NCBI RefSeq assembly: GCF_918797505.1
Contig: NC_092801.1
Location: 16,182,001 to 16,246,000 of the forward strand
Direction: 5' to 3'
Length of the DNA: 64,000 nt
From: Bemisia tabaci
Lineage: Eukaryota; Arthropoda; Insecta; Hemiptera; Aleyrodidae
This document shows positions 41,697 to 53,130 of this stretch, one piece after another. The first letter of the stretch is position 1, and the number at the start of each line of letters is the position of its first letter. Below the pieces are notes generated by a model that worked only from the letters and a program-made list of their open reading frames with translations, had not been told where the DNA came from and made no database searches. The position numbers and the translations under genes are program-made.

Positions 41697-42300
41697 GAGG
41701 GCTCATTATTGAAATTGATAGACAAAGCGAGAGTCGAAGAGGACACAGCGTGCTGATCATTGAAATTGACAGACGGAGCGATAGTCGAAGAGGATCAGAG
41801 GGCTGATTATTGAAATTGATAGACAGAGCGATAGTCGAAGAGGACACAGCGTGCTGATCATTTAAATTGATAGACAAAGTGATAGTCGAAGAGGACGCAG
41901 CAAGCCGATTTGAACCGAAGGAAATGTATCGATTCTTGGAGGGGCCGTGTCGTCCGTCGCCGCCGAGTCCAAAGCTGAGCTTTCCGGCGAGGAGGCTCAC
42001 AGGGCGGATTATTGAAATTGATAGACAAAGCGATAGTCGAAGAGGACGCAGCGTGCTGATCATTGAAATTGACAGACGGAGCGATAGTCGAAGAGGATCA
42101 GAGGGCTGATTATTGAAATTGATAGACAAAGCGATAGTCGAAGAGGACGCAGCAAGCCGATTCTTGAAGAGCCGGAAGAGATTTCCGGCGAGGAGGCTCA
42201 AAGGGCTGATTATTGGAATTGATAGACAAAGCGAGAGTCGAGGAGGCTCAGAGGGCTGATTATTGAAATTGATAGACGGATCGATGGTCGAAGAGCAGCA
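41697..42300. repeat. tandemly iterated family E TIR
   Basis: The E terminus (GGGCTGATTATTGAAATTGA, TAGACAAAGCGATAGTCGAA) is repeated about nine times in direct orientation. Spacing is mostly 45-60 bp, with longer blocks that repeat AAGCTGAGCTTTCCGGCGAG (41670, 41970). No complete E element is present. The open frames through it translate these repeats (LRLSLCLSIS). Confidence 0.88.
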
Positions 42301-42302
42301 AG

Positions 42303-42360
42303 CACTGGAAAAAAACACATTGGATCTACAGTCCAGACTCTTAAAAACATCGACAAGAAA
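42303..42360. mobile_element. MITE family B, left-end fragment
   Basis: CACTGGAAAAAAACACATTG, GTCCAGACTCTTAAAAAC and ATCGACAAGAAA, then unrelated sequence. Confidence 0.88.
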
Positions 42361-42465
42361 TCACGGCCATGTGGGAGAAAACTTCGATTCCTCACGAGGG
42401 AATGAGTTCCAAAAATGGGAGAAAACCAGGGAATGAGCATAGTCAAGAATTCTAGACACCATGCA

Positions 42466-42680
42466 CTGGAAAAAAACGCATTGTATCTAGAGTCCAGACT
42501 CTTGAAAACATCACCACGAAAAAATACTCTTGATTCAATCCAATTCAAGCTTAAATCAAGAACCAGTTCTCTTAATTTGAGCGGATTTCATTTTGATTTA
42601 AACTTAAATCAAAGAGTCCTTTTCCTTGTCAATGTTTTCAAGAGTCTGGACTCTAGATCCAATGTGTTTTTTTCCCAGTG
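42466..42680. mobile_element. MITE family B (copy 4)
   Basis: CACTGGAAAAAAACGCATTG to GTTTTTTTCCCAGTG, 215 bp, with the usual nested palindromes. Confidence 0.92.
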
Positions 42681-42764
42681 AGCCGATTATTGAAATTGAT
42701 AGACAGAGCGATAGTCAAAGAGGAGACAGGGAAAATGGAGCGATCCTGTGGGTTAAAGGAGCGG
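42681..42764. mobile_element. MITE family E, left-end fragment
   Basis: AGCCGATTATTGAAATTGAT, AGACAGAGCGATAGTC and AATGGAGCGATCCTGTGGGT, directly abutting family B. Confidence 0.8.
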
Positions 42765-42767
42765 AAC

Positions 42768-42960
42768 TAGAGTACCTTTATAGGGAGAGTATGGACAACT
42801 CGAAAACTTGGAGGTTAGGTTTGATCAGGTCATGTGGCTCTTAGGGCCCAAAAAGGCAGCCAACCTATGAACTCGAATCATCCAGTGGTACTAATTCAAA
42901 CTCCGAGAGTGGGCACACTGATAAAAAATTATAAAATGCTCATTTTTATCAATTTTTTGG
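42768..42960. mobile_element. hAT-like MITE, family D, left half
   Basis: TAGAGTACCTTTATAGGGAG, GTATGGACAACTCG, GGCTCTTAGGGCCC and CAACCTATGAACTC match 11846-12611 (inverted), but no right TIR follows. This fragment shows the pre-insertion state used to define the F TSD. Confidence 0.82.
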
Positions 42961-43021
42961 CTCTGAAAGATCGAGCTCTATTTGTATTTTCCTTTACAAT
43001 TTTTATAACTTAAGTCCATTC

Positions 43022-43176
43022 TTAAGTTCAAAATAAATACCCAGACGGTGGTCCTTCCACCACGGGATTATAGCCATCAGGAATTTGCATATAGCCAATT
43101 ATTATTTAAGAATTTTTTAATAAAGGCTGATTATTATTATTATTTATTTTATTATTATTAAGTTCAAAATAAATAC
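43022..43176 (+). mobile_element. retroposed fragment with 19-bp TSD and (TTA)n tail
   Basis: TTAAGTTCAAAATAAATAC occurs at 43022-43040 and 43158-43176. The 117 bp between starts CCAGACGGTGGTCC and ends AATAAAGGCTGATTATTATT followed by a TTA-rich tail. A long perfect TSD, 5'-truncated size and a 3' trinucleotide tail indicate target-primed retroposition of a LINE of another lineage (I/Jockey/R1-like tails are of this kind) or its SINE. Confidence 0.9.
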
Positions 43177-43206
43177 TCGGACATCCAGAATTCCGGAGTC
43201 GTCACA

Positions 43207-43483
43207 GCGGGCTGATTGTTGAAATTGATAGACAAAGTGATGGAAAAAAAAGATATAGGGGGTATGGAGCAATCCTGTTGGTTCAAATGGGTGTTTCTTG
43301 TAGACTAAGGAGGTAAATGATGGACCGACTACATATAGGGTCTCTCGTGGGTTGCTCGGGGTTAGTCCATCACCTACCTCCTGTGCCCATTGGAACCACC
43401 AGCCAACACTAATAGGATCCCTCCATATCCCTGCTGTCTCTTTTGTCTATAGCTTTGTCTATCAATTTCAACAAGCAGCCCGC
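43207..43483. mobile_element. MITE family E, full copy
   Basis: GCGGGCTGATTGTTGAAATT on the left and CAACAAGCAGCCCGC on the right. The interior contains TAGACTAAGGAGGTAAATGA, TTAGTCCATCACCTACCTCC and CCTGCTGTCTCTTTTGTCTA. Confidence 0.88.
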
Positions 43484-45218
43484 AGGCCTGTAGTGATAGC
43501 GACACATTATCGAGGTACGCCGGCCGGTCGTTGCAAAATCAGCCTCTCATGACCCGCTACTCGGAGAGACTATCGACCCTAATCGATACTTTGACCGAGA
43601 GCGAATCCTAATCGATCGATTCATCGACTCACCGATCGGATCGATTGAACCCGGCAGTAAAATGACATACTGGACCGTCTCGTGGCACGGTGGTTGCGCA
43701 AAAGTGCGCGTAAGTGCGTGCCGGGTGAGACTTGCGGCGCGAGCCAAATTCGGTGTGCCAACGACGGACACATCGACCCGCTGCGCTAATCCGGATGATT
43801 TGCGGGGTCGATCGCAGAAATATCGCCTCCGAACTAGATCTATGATACGTGTGCTTATTACGGTGGAAATTGCTTGATTTTTATTCCTTCGCGGAATGAG
43901 AGGAGGTAGGAGTCGACCAGCGCTCCCATTCCATGACCGTCAAAAGTTCCGAGATTCTTTTTAAATGTTTTGAAAAGTTTCAAGAAAGTTCCGGAAAATG
44001 CGAAAGATCCGGAATATTCCGGAAATTTCTAAAGTTTTAGGAAAATCTTAAAAGTTTCGAAAGTTGAAACTAGTTCCGGGAAATGGGAGCACTGGGGTTA
44101 AGTCCCAACTCAGACATTTACAATTCATTTTGGTAGTAGTACCCAAATTAGGTTACTAACCCAAGTGTTGCGATACTACCAAAATTAATTGGAGATGTCC
44201 ATGTTAACTAACAAATTGCGGTAGTAAGTATCGAAAATTTAAGGGGATAACCCTAAAAGGTTTTTTTCCGTGTTTGATAGGGAATTCGGACTGAGTATAA
44301 CAAAAACACACCAAGGCGCATAATGGAGAAACGTAAGTTGGGAGGAGTTATGAATTCAACTATTCGTTAATTTTTTCCTGTTAAGTAATTTAAGGTAAAG
44401 AAAACGTATTTTCAACGAGAAAATTGCCCTCAAACGGTGTTCTTAACATTGAGTCCTATTGGGGAGTAAAACTTCAAACCTCTTTTTCTCGGCTCTAAGT
44501 CGAATCAACTCAGTGCGTTTCTGTTAAACTCTCGGTCCTTTCCTTTCGGGGTCTCAAAAGTGCACCCAGTTGACCCAGTGTGTGAGATCACAAAAATTTC
44601 CTTCGAGAGAATCATTAATCAAAGAAAGTTAATATTGCTAGAGTATAAAAAAAAAACGCTTACCTCCGTTTGCCACATAAATATGAGGTATCAAATCAAT
44701 TTATTCGAAGTTTGCAGAGTGACTAATCCGAGTTTTTGGTAGATCGCTGTGTAAATCCCGCGATATATTTCATGGCGGAAAAACTGAGCGTCCTATCATT
44801 TGATGGCTTTATGTAACATCACCCCCACCCCCACCTCTCCTTCATTCTATCACGCGGAGAGGGGGGGGGGAGAGCTTGGGGGCGAGTCCTCGGCGCATGC
44901 CCGAAAGTGGTGAAAGGGTGAATGCCAGCGACGCGACCGGCCGGGTGTCGACATTGACAGCCGATTATGGAGATGAGCTTCGGCTTCGGCGCGCTGAGCA
45001 ACAACCACCTAACTCCAGTGGAGGCCCCGTGGAGATGCGTTGTTCTTTCCCCGCCGCGGCAGAGCTCCGGGAGCCAGACCGGACAGCTTCACTGCCGCTG
45101 CTCAGACCCCAGATTCATCGCTCGATCGAGCGGTTATGGCACGTGGCGCGTGCGTTCCTGGTGCAATGGCTCAATTTACGAGTGAGCGCATTTATGAAAA
45201 AAGGTTAACCTGCAATCC
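43484..45218. other. no gene recognised
   Basis: About 1.7 kb: a CpG-richer part at 43500-43850, AT-rich DNA with TTCCGGAAA strings at 43980-44090, and a second CpG-rich part at 44880-45180. Frames of 70-110 codons at 44876-45246 overlap each other in three phases, and none has a recognisable domain. Confidence 0.4.
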
Positions 45219-45642
45219 TGCCGTGCTAAGGAAGAACGCTGTATGAGCCTTCAGACGCTCACGGGGAAGAAAAAACACATTGGATCTAGAGTCCAGACTC
45301 TTGAAAGCATTGACAAGAAAAAATACTCTTGATTAAATCGGATTTTTGCTTGAATCAAGAGTACTTTTTCTTGTCGATATTTTCAAGAGTCTGGACTCTA
45401 AATCCAGTGTGTTTTTTTTCCAGTGCTGCCAAGTTTCCACCGATATAAAAAGCAAATTTACTGGGAAAATTGCGAATATTATTTTCCAGAATTTTCAGAC
45501 AATTTTGTACGCAATTTGATCGAAAATATCTAAAAATCTCAAGGAAAAATATGCATGAATGTTGTCAAAAATACATATTTTATCAAGGGAAATTTGGCGA
45601 ATCTCGAATGTTCAAACGGCGTTTTTCCTCAGCACGCGGCAG
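45219..45642. mobile_element. MITE family I (copy 3, contains nested B)
   Basis: CTGCCGTGCTAAGGAAGAAC on the left and TTTTTCCTCAGCACGCGGCAG on the right. Interrupted at 45260-45425 by family B. CT lies on each side of B. Confidence 0.88.
45260..45425. mobile_element. MITE family B (copy 5, internally deleted, nested in I)
   Basis: Only 166 bp: CACGGGGAAGAAAAAACACA to GTTTTTTTTCCAGTG, lacking the inner AATTAAGAGGC core. CT duplicates on both sides (2-bp TSD). Confidence 0.88.
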
Positions 45643-45832
45643 TACGGAAGATCGCCTTATGAGCCATCAAATTGACGATGCCAAATTTACTCCGACTAAT
45701 AACGATTTTCCAGGAAAATTTTTGAATATTTCTCCTCCGATTTCTCAGATGATCGGAAACATACTCATAACTTCCTTCCAAAATAAATATTTCTGAGAGG
45801 AAATTTATCAACATTTGAATGCCCTTCGAAAA
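45643..45832. mobile_element. MITE family I, diverged copy adjoining copy 3
   Basis: CGCCTTATGAGCCATCA, ATGCCAAATTTACTCC and GAGGAAATTTATCAACATTT follow the I layout with many substitutions. Confidence 0.55.
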
Positions 45833-47816
45833 CTTCAAAAACTTCGCGCTAATGACATAATCGCTAATGTGTGCACTTGTGAAAAAATCGCAAGAGTCTG
45901 CGTTGGTAAAAACCTCCCGTAAATTTCGATCTATTTCTATTGAATAAAAAAAAAGTAAAATGAACAATTGAAATGTTTAGAACCAAGAAAAAGAGCATCT
46001 AGTTCGTATCAAGCAAATTTAAAATTTTCGGTGTTCACGGGCGAAATTTTCTTCATAGTTGCCAACAGAAAAAGAGGCATAAACAGCCAAACCTAGATAC
46101 ATAATAAATCTCGGAAATTGTCACCAATCTATTCACGTATGATATCAACGTATAAGAGAAACATATTTTATCGTGCGCATTCTTTTTTGCAGCGTGGTCC
46201 GCAGAAAAACGTTATCTTTATCTTTATTTCGACATTCAGAAGTCTTTTACGATTTAGAGCTCGTGCTTTTACGTGCAAAGCGTTTTGCTTATGCGATTTG
46301 GGCGATAAAAACGAATAATTATGTACATAACTATAAAATAAAATCTCGCGTGTTTTCCAAACTGAGAAGGAGAATTTCGAAGGAGAGCGTTTTCTTACGG
46401 CAAATCCACACGAAAAGTAAAAAACGTCGAGATATCGCACCAACTGGGCTAAATCACTGGATATACATTAATTTTTGGGGGGAAAACATAGACAGTACGC
46501 CTTAAAGCACATTTTAGCTGTCTCTTAACTAGAAGTCTATCTCGGAAACCCTAAAATTAAGCAAAGAGTGCGTGTTTTTCATCACGGCTTTTATGACCAG
46601 CTGGGCTGGACGCATATGGAGCTGTCACGTAATGAAATGGTTTATTTTTCTACCTGGCGTTTAAGTCTCCAAGCCTATTATCCGACTCATTGAAGGTGTT
46701 TGTCGAGCGAAAGTATTTCACCATCGCTCGTATGGCCAACTGAACTTGACAAGTACGGAGTTGTTTTGCATAGAATATGATAAATTTTATTCGATTAGTG
46801 AAATTGAAAGGTTCATTTGTGCTCGTATATAATATCATATCTAATTCATGTTTTTTTCAAACGAGACTTTTTGGCAATATAAAGCTGAAATAAGCTATTA
46901 GGAGTAGTGGATTTTTTGTTGCTACATATTTGCAGTAAAACCGGTAATTTGACAAACTTTGTTCGATTTATCGGTGTTTATTTATTATTTCTATTCTATT
47001 AGTTCACAATAAGGCACTGGCGTTGGATGAAAAAGCTCCTCTGCGTGAGCTATAGTGAAAGAAAAATATGATAGATTTTAAAATACTCTGAATACTCGAG
47101 TATGGTAATACACACCTGACTCCATGGTAGCATTTACCATATTATGGTGTCACCAGAATTGTGGTGAATACCACTATAATTCTGGTTATTTTCGCTGGAT
47201 AGTATCACTGTTTAAAAAATCAAGAGGACTATTGGCAGATGTTACCATACTTTTTTTCAGTGTGGCCTAGCTGGATGTCTCCTGTCTTCTCAGGATTTTG
47301 AAGTGGAATTAGTGGGTCAAACTTTATTTTTACACCCGTTTTGTGTCCGATCCGTTGATTTTTTTGTCGAGAAAAAATGATAATGGACGTTATCTGATTA
47401 AGTTCGAAAAACAAATTGCAATCGGGACCACACCCGAGGAAAAAGCTGGCTTCATACTCCCCCTCCGTGCATCAAGTCTCGATGGAGGAGGAGCCAATAC
47501 GTTAGCTGTTGCCACACTGGGCAGGATATAACTTGAATTAAAGACTGAGCTTTTTATTTTCCCATAATTTTCGGTATCACCTTGTTTGATCTAAAAGGAT
47601 TTCATTTTGTAGATATTTTCGATGGTGAAAATGAATTTGATCTGACGCGTTATAATTTATTGTCAAAAGTGAAACCCCGTTTTTACCTAAAGAAATAACC
47701 TATATTAGAGAGATAGACAGAGGGTGGGGTTAAAACCACTCTAACCAGCAAATGCACCAGTAGTGACAAGGCGTGAATGATTAATGATCGATATTTCCAA
47801 AATTGAAGCTATTATG
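45833..47816. other. no gene recognised
   Basis: About 2 kb, AT-rich. Frames of 66-112 codons are scattered over both strands without motifs. 47100-47262 has TTACCATA/TATGGTAA mirrored strings and ends ACTTTTTTTCAGTG, which resembles the right end of the CACTG-type MITEs, but I could not find its left end. Confidence 0.4.
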
Positions 47817-48044
47817 CACTGGAAAAAAAACACATTGGATCTAGAGTCCAGACTCTTGAAAACATTGACAAGAAAATGGACTCTTGATTCAATCAGATTT
47901 AAGCTTAAATCAAAAGGAAATCCGCTCAAATTAAGAGGCTTGGTTCTTGATTTAAGCTTAAATCTGATTGAATCAAGAGTATTTTTTCTTGTCGCTGTTT
48001 TTAAGTGTCTGGACTCTAGATCCAATGTGTTTTTTTTTCGAGTG
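47817..48044. mobile_element. MITE family B (copy 6)
   Basis: CACTGGAAAAAAAACACATT to TTTTTTTTCGAGTG, with full nested palindromes including TTAAATCAAAAGGAAATC. Confidence 0.92.
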
Positions 48045-48080
48045 TATAGTCAATAAGAATCGCCTATTTCAAATAAAAGG

Positions 48081-48320
48081 ATCGCTCCATACTCCTTTAT
48101 GTCTATCGCTTTGTCTATTAATTTCAAGAATCAGCCGGCTGCTCGGAAGCGGAATATCGGAGCTTTCGAGGGGGTATACTTGACAACTTTCCGGCAGCTT
48201 TACAGGTGTTTTTTTTTCCGGTGTAGTCAGTAAGAATCACCTATTTCAAATAATAGGATCGCTTCATACTCCTTATGTCTATCGCTTTGTCTATTAATTT
48301 CAAGAATCAACCGGCTGCTC
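48081..48320. repeat. duplicated block with two family E right ends
   Basis: GTCwATAAGAATCrCCTATTTCAAATAA, GGATCGCT-CATACTCC-TTATGTCTATCGC, AATCArCCGGCTGCTCGGA and TTTCGAGGGGGTATACTTGA occur at about 48047-48202 and again at 48226-48378. That is a direct duplication of about 155 bp (period about 180) containing the E terminus. Confidence 0.82.
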
Positions 48321-48378
48321 GGACGCTGAATATCGGAGCTTTCGAGGGGGTATACTTGACAACTTTCCGGCAGCTTCA

Positions 48379-49253
48379 CAGGTGTGGACCGGTCGGTTTT
48401 GCGGTCCGGCACAGGTTAAACGGGGGCTACGAGCGGTGGCGGGGGGAGAAGGACCGGTCGGGGAACAGGTTGGCAGACCCCGAGGGCTTCCGGCTAATAG
48501 AAACGTTCGTTTTATCTCGAACGAGAAAAGTAAGCCAACGGTCGCGGCTCGGACTCGCGGAATGAAATTCCGAGACATTTCTCCGCCGCCATCCTCGACG
48601 GACTCAAATCCATCAGAATTGGGTCAGCAGCCCCCCCGATGGCCGCCGGGCCGATTTTGGCCCTTTCCGAGCGCCCAGGAATCCGCGACAAGCCTTTAAA
48701 TGTTTGTTTTTTATTTTAAATATTTTTTTTCCACGAATTCCGGTGGGCCGATCCGTTGGATAGCCGGTGGTGCCGGAAATCTGTATAGACTCTCGTACCA
48801 ACATGAAAAAAGGAAACCGTTTACTGAAGTTGGAGTATTAGTGGCAGGGGGCAATTCCCCCCCCCCTTTCTGGGTCTTTAAAAATTTCCTTTTTTGGCAA
48901 AAAAGATTTGGCAGTTCTGGTCGATTTTGATGACGTTTGAGGCAATTTTCTTCCTTTATACCGCGTTTTAGACTCGACTTCGGAGCCTTGGTCAATTTTG
49001 ATCAAAAGCGTATCGAATATAAGGTGATGGATACAAGAATCCATCCCCCAGCAAATTTGGCCTCTTCCAAAAATTTATGAGCCCCCCTTCTTCCCTAGAT
49101 TTGACTGAAATGAAGCCCTTGAGTCATATAAATTATTGGTTTAAGGAGTCAAGAGTACACATTTTGGCGCAAAAAGTTGTATATTTCAGAACTCAAACTG
49201 TGAAGTTGGGGCCAACGTTCCACCTTCTGTTTACGTGAAGCCTCTATTTAGCT
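48379..49253. other. no gene recognised
   Basis: GC-rich to about 48680 (frames of 92-105 codons on both strands, no motif), then AT-rich with a C-run near 48857. Confidence 0.4.
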
Positions 49254-49417
49254 CTGTGGCGAGGCGTGAATTATCGACTATCGATATTTCCCCATGTAAA
49301 GCTATGTTAAAAGATCGATTATTTAGGTGTTCGTTGCGAACACCCTGTTTATCGATCCTTTTCCATAGGTTTAAATGGAAAATCAACCAGTATATTGCAA
49401 AGCACGCCACGCCACTG
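49254..49417. mobile_element. hAT-like MITE, family J (copy 4)
   Basis: CTGTGGCGAGGCGTGAATTA and GCACGCCACGCCACTG. The central TTCGTTGCGAACACC palindrome is present. Flanks ATTTAGCT and ATTCAGCG match at 6 of 8, a decayed 8-bp TSD. Confidence 0.85.
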
Positions 49418-50462
49418 ATTCAGCGTCAATTAAATACAATTTCATATCGTTATCAGCACTTACTGTCTTCCGTGTCAAATTTAAGTAAAAAAGTATAAAA
49501 ATCTTTTCAGCTCAATGAGGTTCAAAGTGATTTTTTTTTTTAGAAACAAGCGCTAATATCACATGGTTTTTTGGTAGATTTTGCGAACAATTATATATTT
49601 TACAAAGCGTCATCCAACAGAAAGTCTCCAAAGTCACAACGTCGACGAATGAGATACTTCAAAAAACGGGATAAAATGTTGCAGACGTACGTCATATGGG
49701 CTGCGTGGACTAAAATTTACCAAATACACATTCAAATGCAAAAAACTATTTTAAAAGAGAACTGGTCCCTGCAAATGGTAACTTAATCGTTTACCAAAAT
49801 GGCAGACACATTTAATTTTTGACAGCATGAGTGTTTCGCCTCTATTTAAAGACTTTCTCTGATGTTGTTGTTTTTGCTTTTGTGTTTTTTCGTAAAAAAT
49901 AAAGATCTTTCTCAGACGCGTTCACTTTTCAGTGAAATGTGACAAGTTTTTAATGAAGATTTAAGAGGTTTCGAAACTCGATGAGAGATTGATTGAAACG
50001 TACAAACCAATCAAACATTTTTTGTTCCGTGCCTTTGAAAATTAATCAACTCTCGGCTGCTTCCGCTTTTTACAATTTTGAAAGTTCGTTTGAGAGCACG
50101 GCCACTCTAGCTGATTTTTTGATGAATGAAGACACGAACGCATTTCTCCAAACTCAATTCGATAAGTTGTCGGTGAAAAAAAATCTCTCTCTTTGACCTA
50201 ACAGAGGCCTCCTGCCTGATTTCATCGGAGCCAGACAAGAATATCGCATTCACGTTATAAATCTAGTGTTTTATGAGACGAGAAATCGAATCGAACATTC
50301 GAACACCGATGTGGTCCGAAAATCAAGTTGGTTATGGAGCCATACCGGTTTACAAGTTTAAGGCCACCGGCTAAAATGTGATACTTTTTGTATTTTTTGA
50401 GCAGAATTGAAGAATGAAAATTATATTATGTGGCTCTTCCACACCCATTAATGAGTGGTATT
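49418..50462. other. no gene recognised
   Basis: About 1 kb AT-rich; frames of 67-87 codons without motifs. Confidence 0.4.
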
Positions 50463-50708
50463 CTACCGTGCCAAGGAAAAACGCCGTATGAACCATCAGG
50501 CGTTGCCAAATTTCCTTTTTATAAAACACGAATTTTCCTGTAAACTTACAAATATTTTCTCTCAAATTTTTCAGACAATTTTTTTCATCTAAAGTTCCTG
50601 AAAATTTCAAGGAGAAATATTTATAACATCACTCAGAAATGAACATTTTATCGGAGGAAATTTGGCAACTCTCGAATGTTCATACGGCGTTCTTCCTTAG
50701 CGCGGCAG
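50463..50708. mobile_element. MITE family I (copy 4, best-preserved)
   Basis: CTACCGTGCCAAGGAAAAAC, GCCGTATGAACC and GTTGCCAAATTTCC on the left; GGAAATTTGGCAACTCTCGA, TTCATACGGCGTTC and TTCCTTAGCGCGGCAG on the right. 246 bp with an AT-rich centre. GTATTCT on both sides may be the TSD. Confidence 0.88.
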
Positions 50709-51419
50709 TATTCTCGCTGAATTTCATTAGTATTTGGCCTGATCCTGATTTATATATTCTGCGTTTTCTTATTATCCACACGGAATCACCAAACAGCCTT
50801 CTACTTTGTGTTATCTTGCGGAGTTTTCCTTGGATGAAAATCTTTGCGATTTTTTCGTGATCCGGTTTTCAAAAGAATACTCATGCTGTAGTTTCGATCA
50901 GGGCATCTTCTTTACACGCCTTAACCTGATCAGGACGTTGACATTGTAACGCTGATTTATTCTCAAGCAATAATGACGCTTGTACTTATATTCCATACTT
51001 AGTGCGAAAGTGAAGTTCCCAAATCAATAAATTGCGGGTAATCCTGGACATGTTCCGATATAAATCACATTTTACCAATCGATTAATCTGAATATTGAAA
51101 AAAACTAATCGATGAATCGAATCACACATTTAGTTTTGAGCGAAAGTTTTTTGCCGCCCATACAGGAATTCAACAGAAAAACTTCCGTCCGAAACTTCGC
51201 TGAGTCTTGCGCGTAATCGTCCTAATCGAAAGAAAAATCAGTGACATTTTTAGCAGGGAGCGCACAGCGATTTTCTAGTAATAATATAACTTTTTAAGGG
51301 AAATTTCGCAACGCTGCAATGTAATAACGTTCTTTCGTCCAGCAAAGGACGATGTGATCTCTGAGAGGGGTCCTATAGTCTGAGTCTACAGACAAGAACC
51401 TATCCTCACAACTGCGGCG
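50709..51419. other. no gene recognised
   Basis: About 700 bp AT-rich DNA with nothing supported. Confidence 0.4.
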
Positions 51420-51652
51420 CACAGTGGATCGAGTCCGTGGAAAAGGTCGGACAAAATTTTGGAAACTTTAAACGCTTATAACCCTGTTAATATAAACCTT
51501 TGATGTTCTGAAAGTGGTTCCATCGGTCTTCTCGTGAAATTTTCTCCTAGAGGCACCCCTTGAACTTTTAATGTGACAAACTAAACATTAAAATTTGCAG
51601 TTTTAGTAAAAAAAATCATGTCCGACCTCTCTGATCAACTCGATCCACTGTG
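51420..51652. mobile_element. MITE family P (copy 2)
   Basis: CACAGTGGATCGAGTCCGTG on the left and CAACTCGATCCACTGTG on the right. Same interior layout as 12850-13082. Confidence 0.9.
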
Positions 51653-51664
51653 CTACGTTCGCAG

Positions 51665-51976
51665 TAGTGTCCCTTTATACTGAGAGTCAAGACAACACCC
51701 CCGCATGGAGTCACAAACGGGAATAAAGATTACAGAAATTGAACGTTTTTTGTAATCTTTGATCGGCCCATTCTCAAATTCCTTTCTCCGTTCCTTCTCT
51801 CATTCCGTTTGTTCCTTGCCGAACCCGTAATTCCCTGGTCCATTCCAGATTATAATCTTTGCAATCGGTGAAAATGTAATCTTTATTCCCGTTTGTGACA
51901 CTGTGAAGGCCTAAAATACGGGAACCAATCAGAAATGGATTCACATTGTCTTGACTCTCAGTATAAAGGGACTCTA
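51665..51976. mobile_element. hAT-like MITE, family D subgroup 2
   Basis: TAGTGTCCCTTTATACTGAG and CTCAGTATAAAGGGACTCTA. GTTCGCAG occurs at 51657-51664 and 51977-51984, a perfect 8-bp TSD. It begins 12 bp after the end of the P element. Solo ends of the same subgroup lie at about 16269-16292 and 58270-58292. Confidence 0.93.
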
Positions 51977-52568
51977 GTTCGCAGTAAAAGTTGTTTTTCG
52001 TCAACGGAACGGGGAACGTAGAGCGTCGTGCGCTCGGAACCGCAAGGTTAGCTTCGCGCGGGTGGCCGCTGACGACAGAGACGTCGCGAACCCGGCCACC
52101 ATCTTACTTTTCAATTTCAGCCGCAGAATAATTGAGCAGCACTATGAAAGAATAACTTAAAAACCGCATAATCGTGCGCAAGATAGAAAGACATCAAGAG
52201 AGCGTTCCATGAACAGAAATGAAAGCAAGTGTCAAGGTGAATAAACCGTACGAAGCCCGTTAGAACCCCATTTCGGATGCGTAAGGTGGTTGAATCTTGC
52301 TACCAGTACACTTTGAACTTGAATCTTACAATGCGATTGTTAATGCCAAAAATTTGTATCTTCGAGTGGCCCTCGTTGGTCATTTTTTCAAAAGATACAA
52401 GAAAATACTTCAAGCATCTCCTCGATATATTAGGCTGATAATCGGAATCGATAGACAAAGCTTCAAACAAAGAAGACATGGAACCTGAATACTTATAGCC
52501 AGTAGATAGCCCAGAGACTTTAACGCAGCGTTAGAAAAGTAAACCATTTCATGATGAGACAACTCCTT
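51977..52568. other. CpG-richer patch, then AT-rich DNA
   Basis: 52010-52110 is CpG-rich (GAACGTAGAGCGTCGTGCGC). 52432-52482 is a scrap of family E left end. 52505-52560 carries the TTTAACGC motif shared with family G and with 46635 and 56310 (AAATGGTTTACTTTTCTA mirrored). No gene. Confidence 0.45.
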
Positions 52569-52801
52569 GCGGTCTGATTATTAAAATTGCTGGACAAAGC
52601 GATGGAGAAAGAAGATTAAGGGAAAATGGAGCCTAGGCTTTCCAACTGGTGGAATTGGGTGGTGTCAATGGACAACGAAAGACTTACTAACGGCAACCTA
52701 CGAGAAACCCTATAGTTAGTCCATCATTTTCTCCCTTATAGTCTATAGGAACCAACCATATTACAACCAATGGGAGCGCTCCATATTCCCACGTCTTCTT
52801 C
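52569..52801. mobile_element. MITE family E, right end lost
   Basis: GCGGTCTGATTATTAAAATT on the left, GTTAGTCCATCATTTTCTCC and CCACGTCTTCTTCGG on the right, without the CAGCCCGC terminus. Confidence 0.82.
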
Positions 52802-53033
52802 GGATTTCATGACATTTCATCTAAAGATTTTTATCTACAAATATTACACCTCATATTATTTGGCCTACAACTTGTTTCCTACATGAGTCAGTTAAGTCAT
52901 TTTTTTTATTGTCTCATTCGGAAGTAGTAAGTGACCAAAGCATACAGTTTTTTTACTAATTTTTTTTTGCAAACGGACTGCAACGACTGCAAACGGGAGA
53001 AAAGTTTATTTGAAAGTGCCATAAAGTTGATTT

Positions 53034-53130
53034 GAGAGAAAACCAGTGGCACCATCGTGTTTCTCGCGAACTTCTATACTAAAATCAACAGTCAAATCGC
53101 AAATTCCTCACACATGCAACATCTCCATTA
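53034..53130. mobile_element. fold-back family A, single right arm
   Basis: GAGAGAAAACCAGTGGCACC, TTCTCGCGAACTTCTATA and ACATGCAACATCTCCATTA. The rest of the element is missing. Confidence 0.88.

Noticed and set aside
41269..42318. 349-codon minus-strand frame
   Set aside because: It runs through the tandem family E termini (translating as repeated LRLSLCLSIS) and a CpG-rich block. The length comes from repeat periodicity and composition, not coding constraint.
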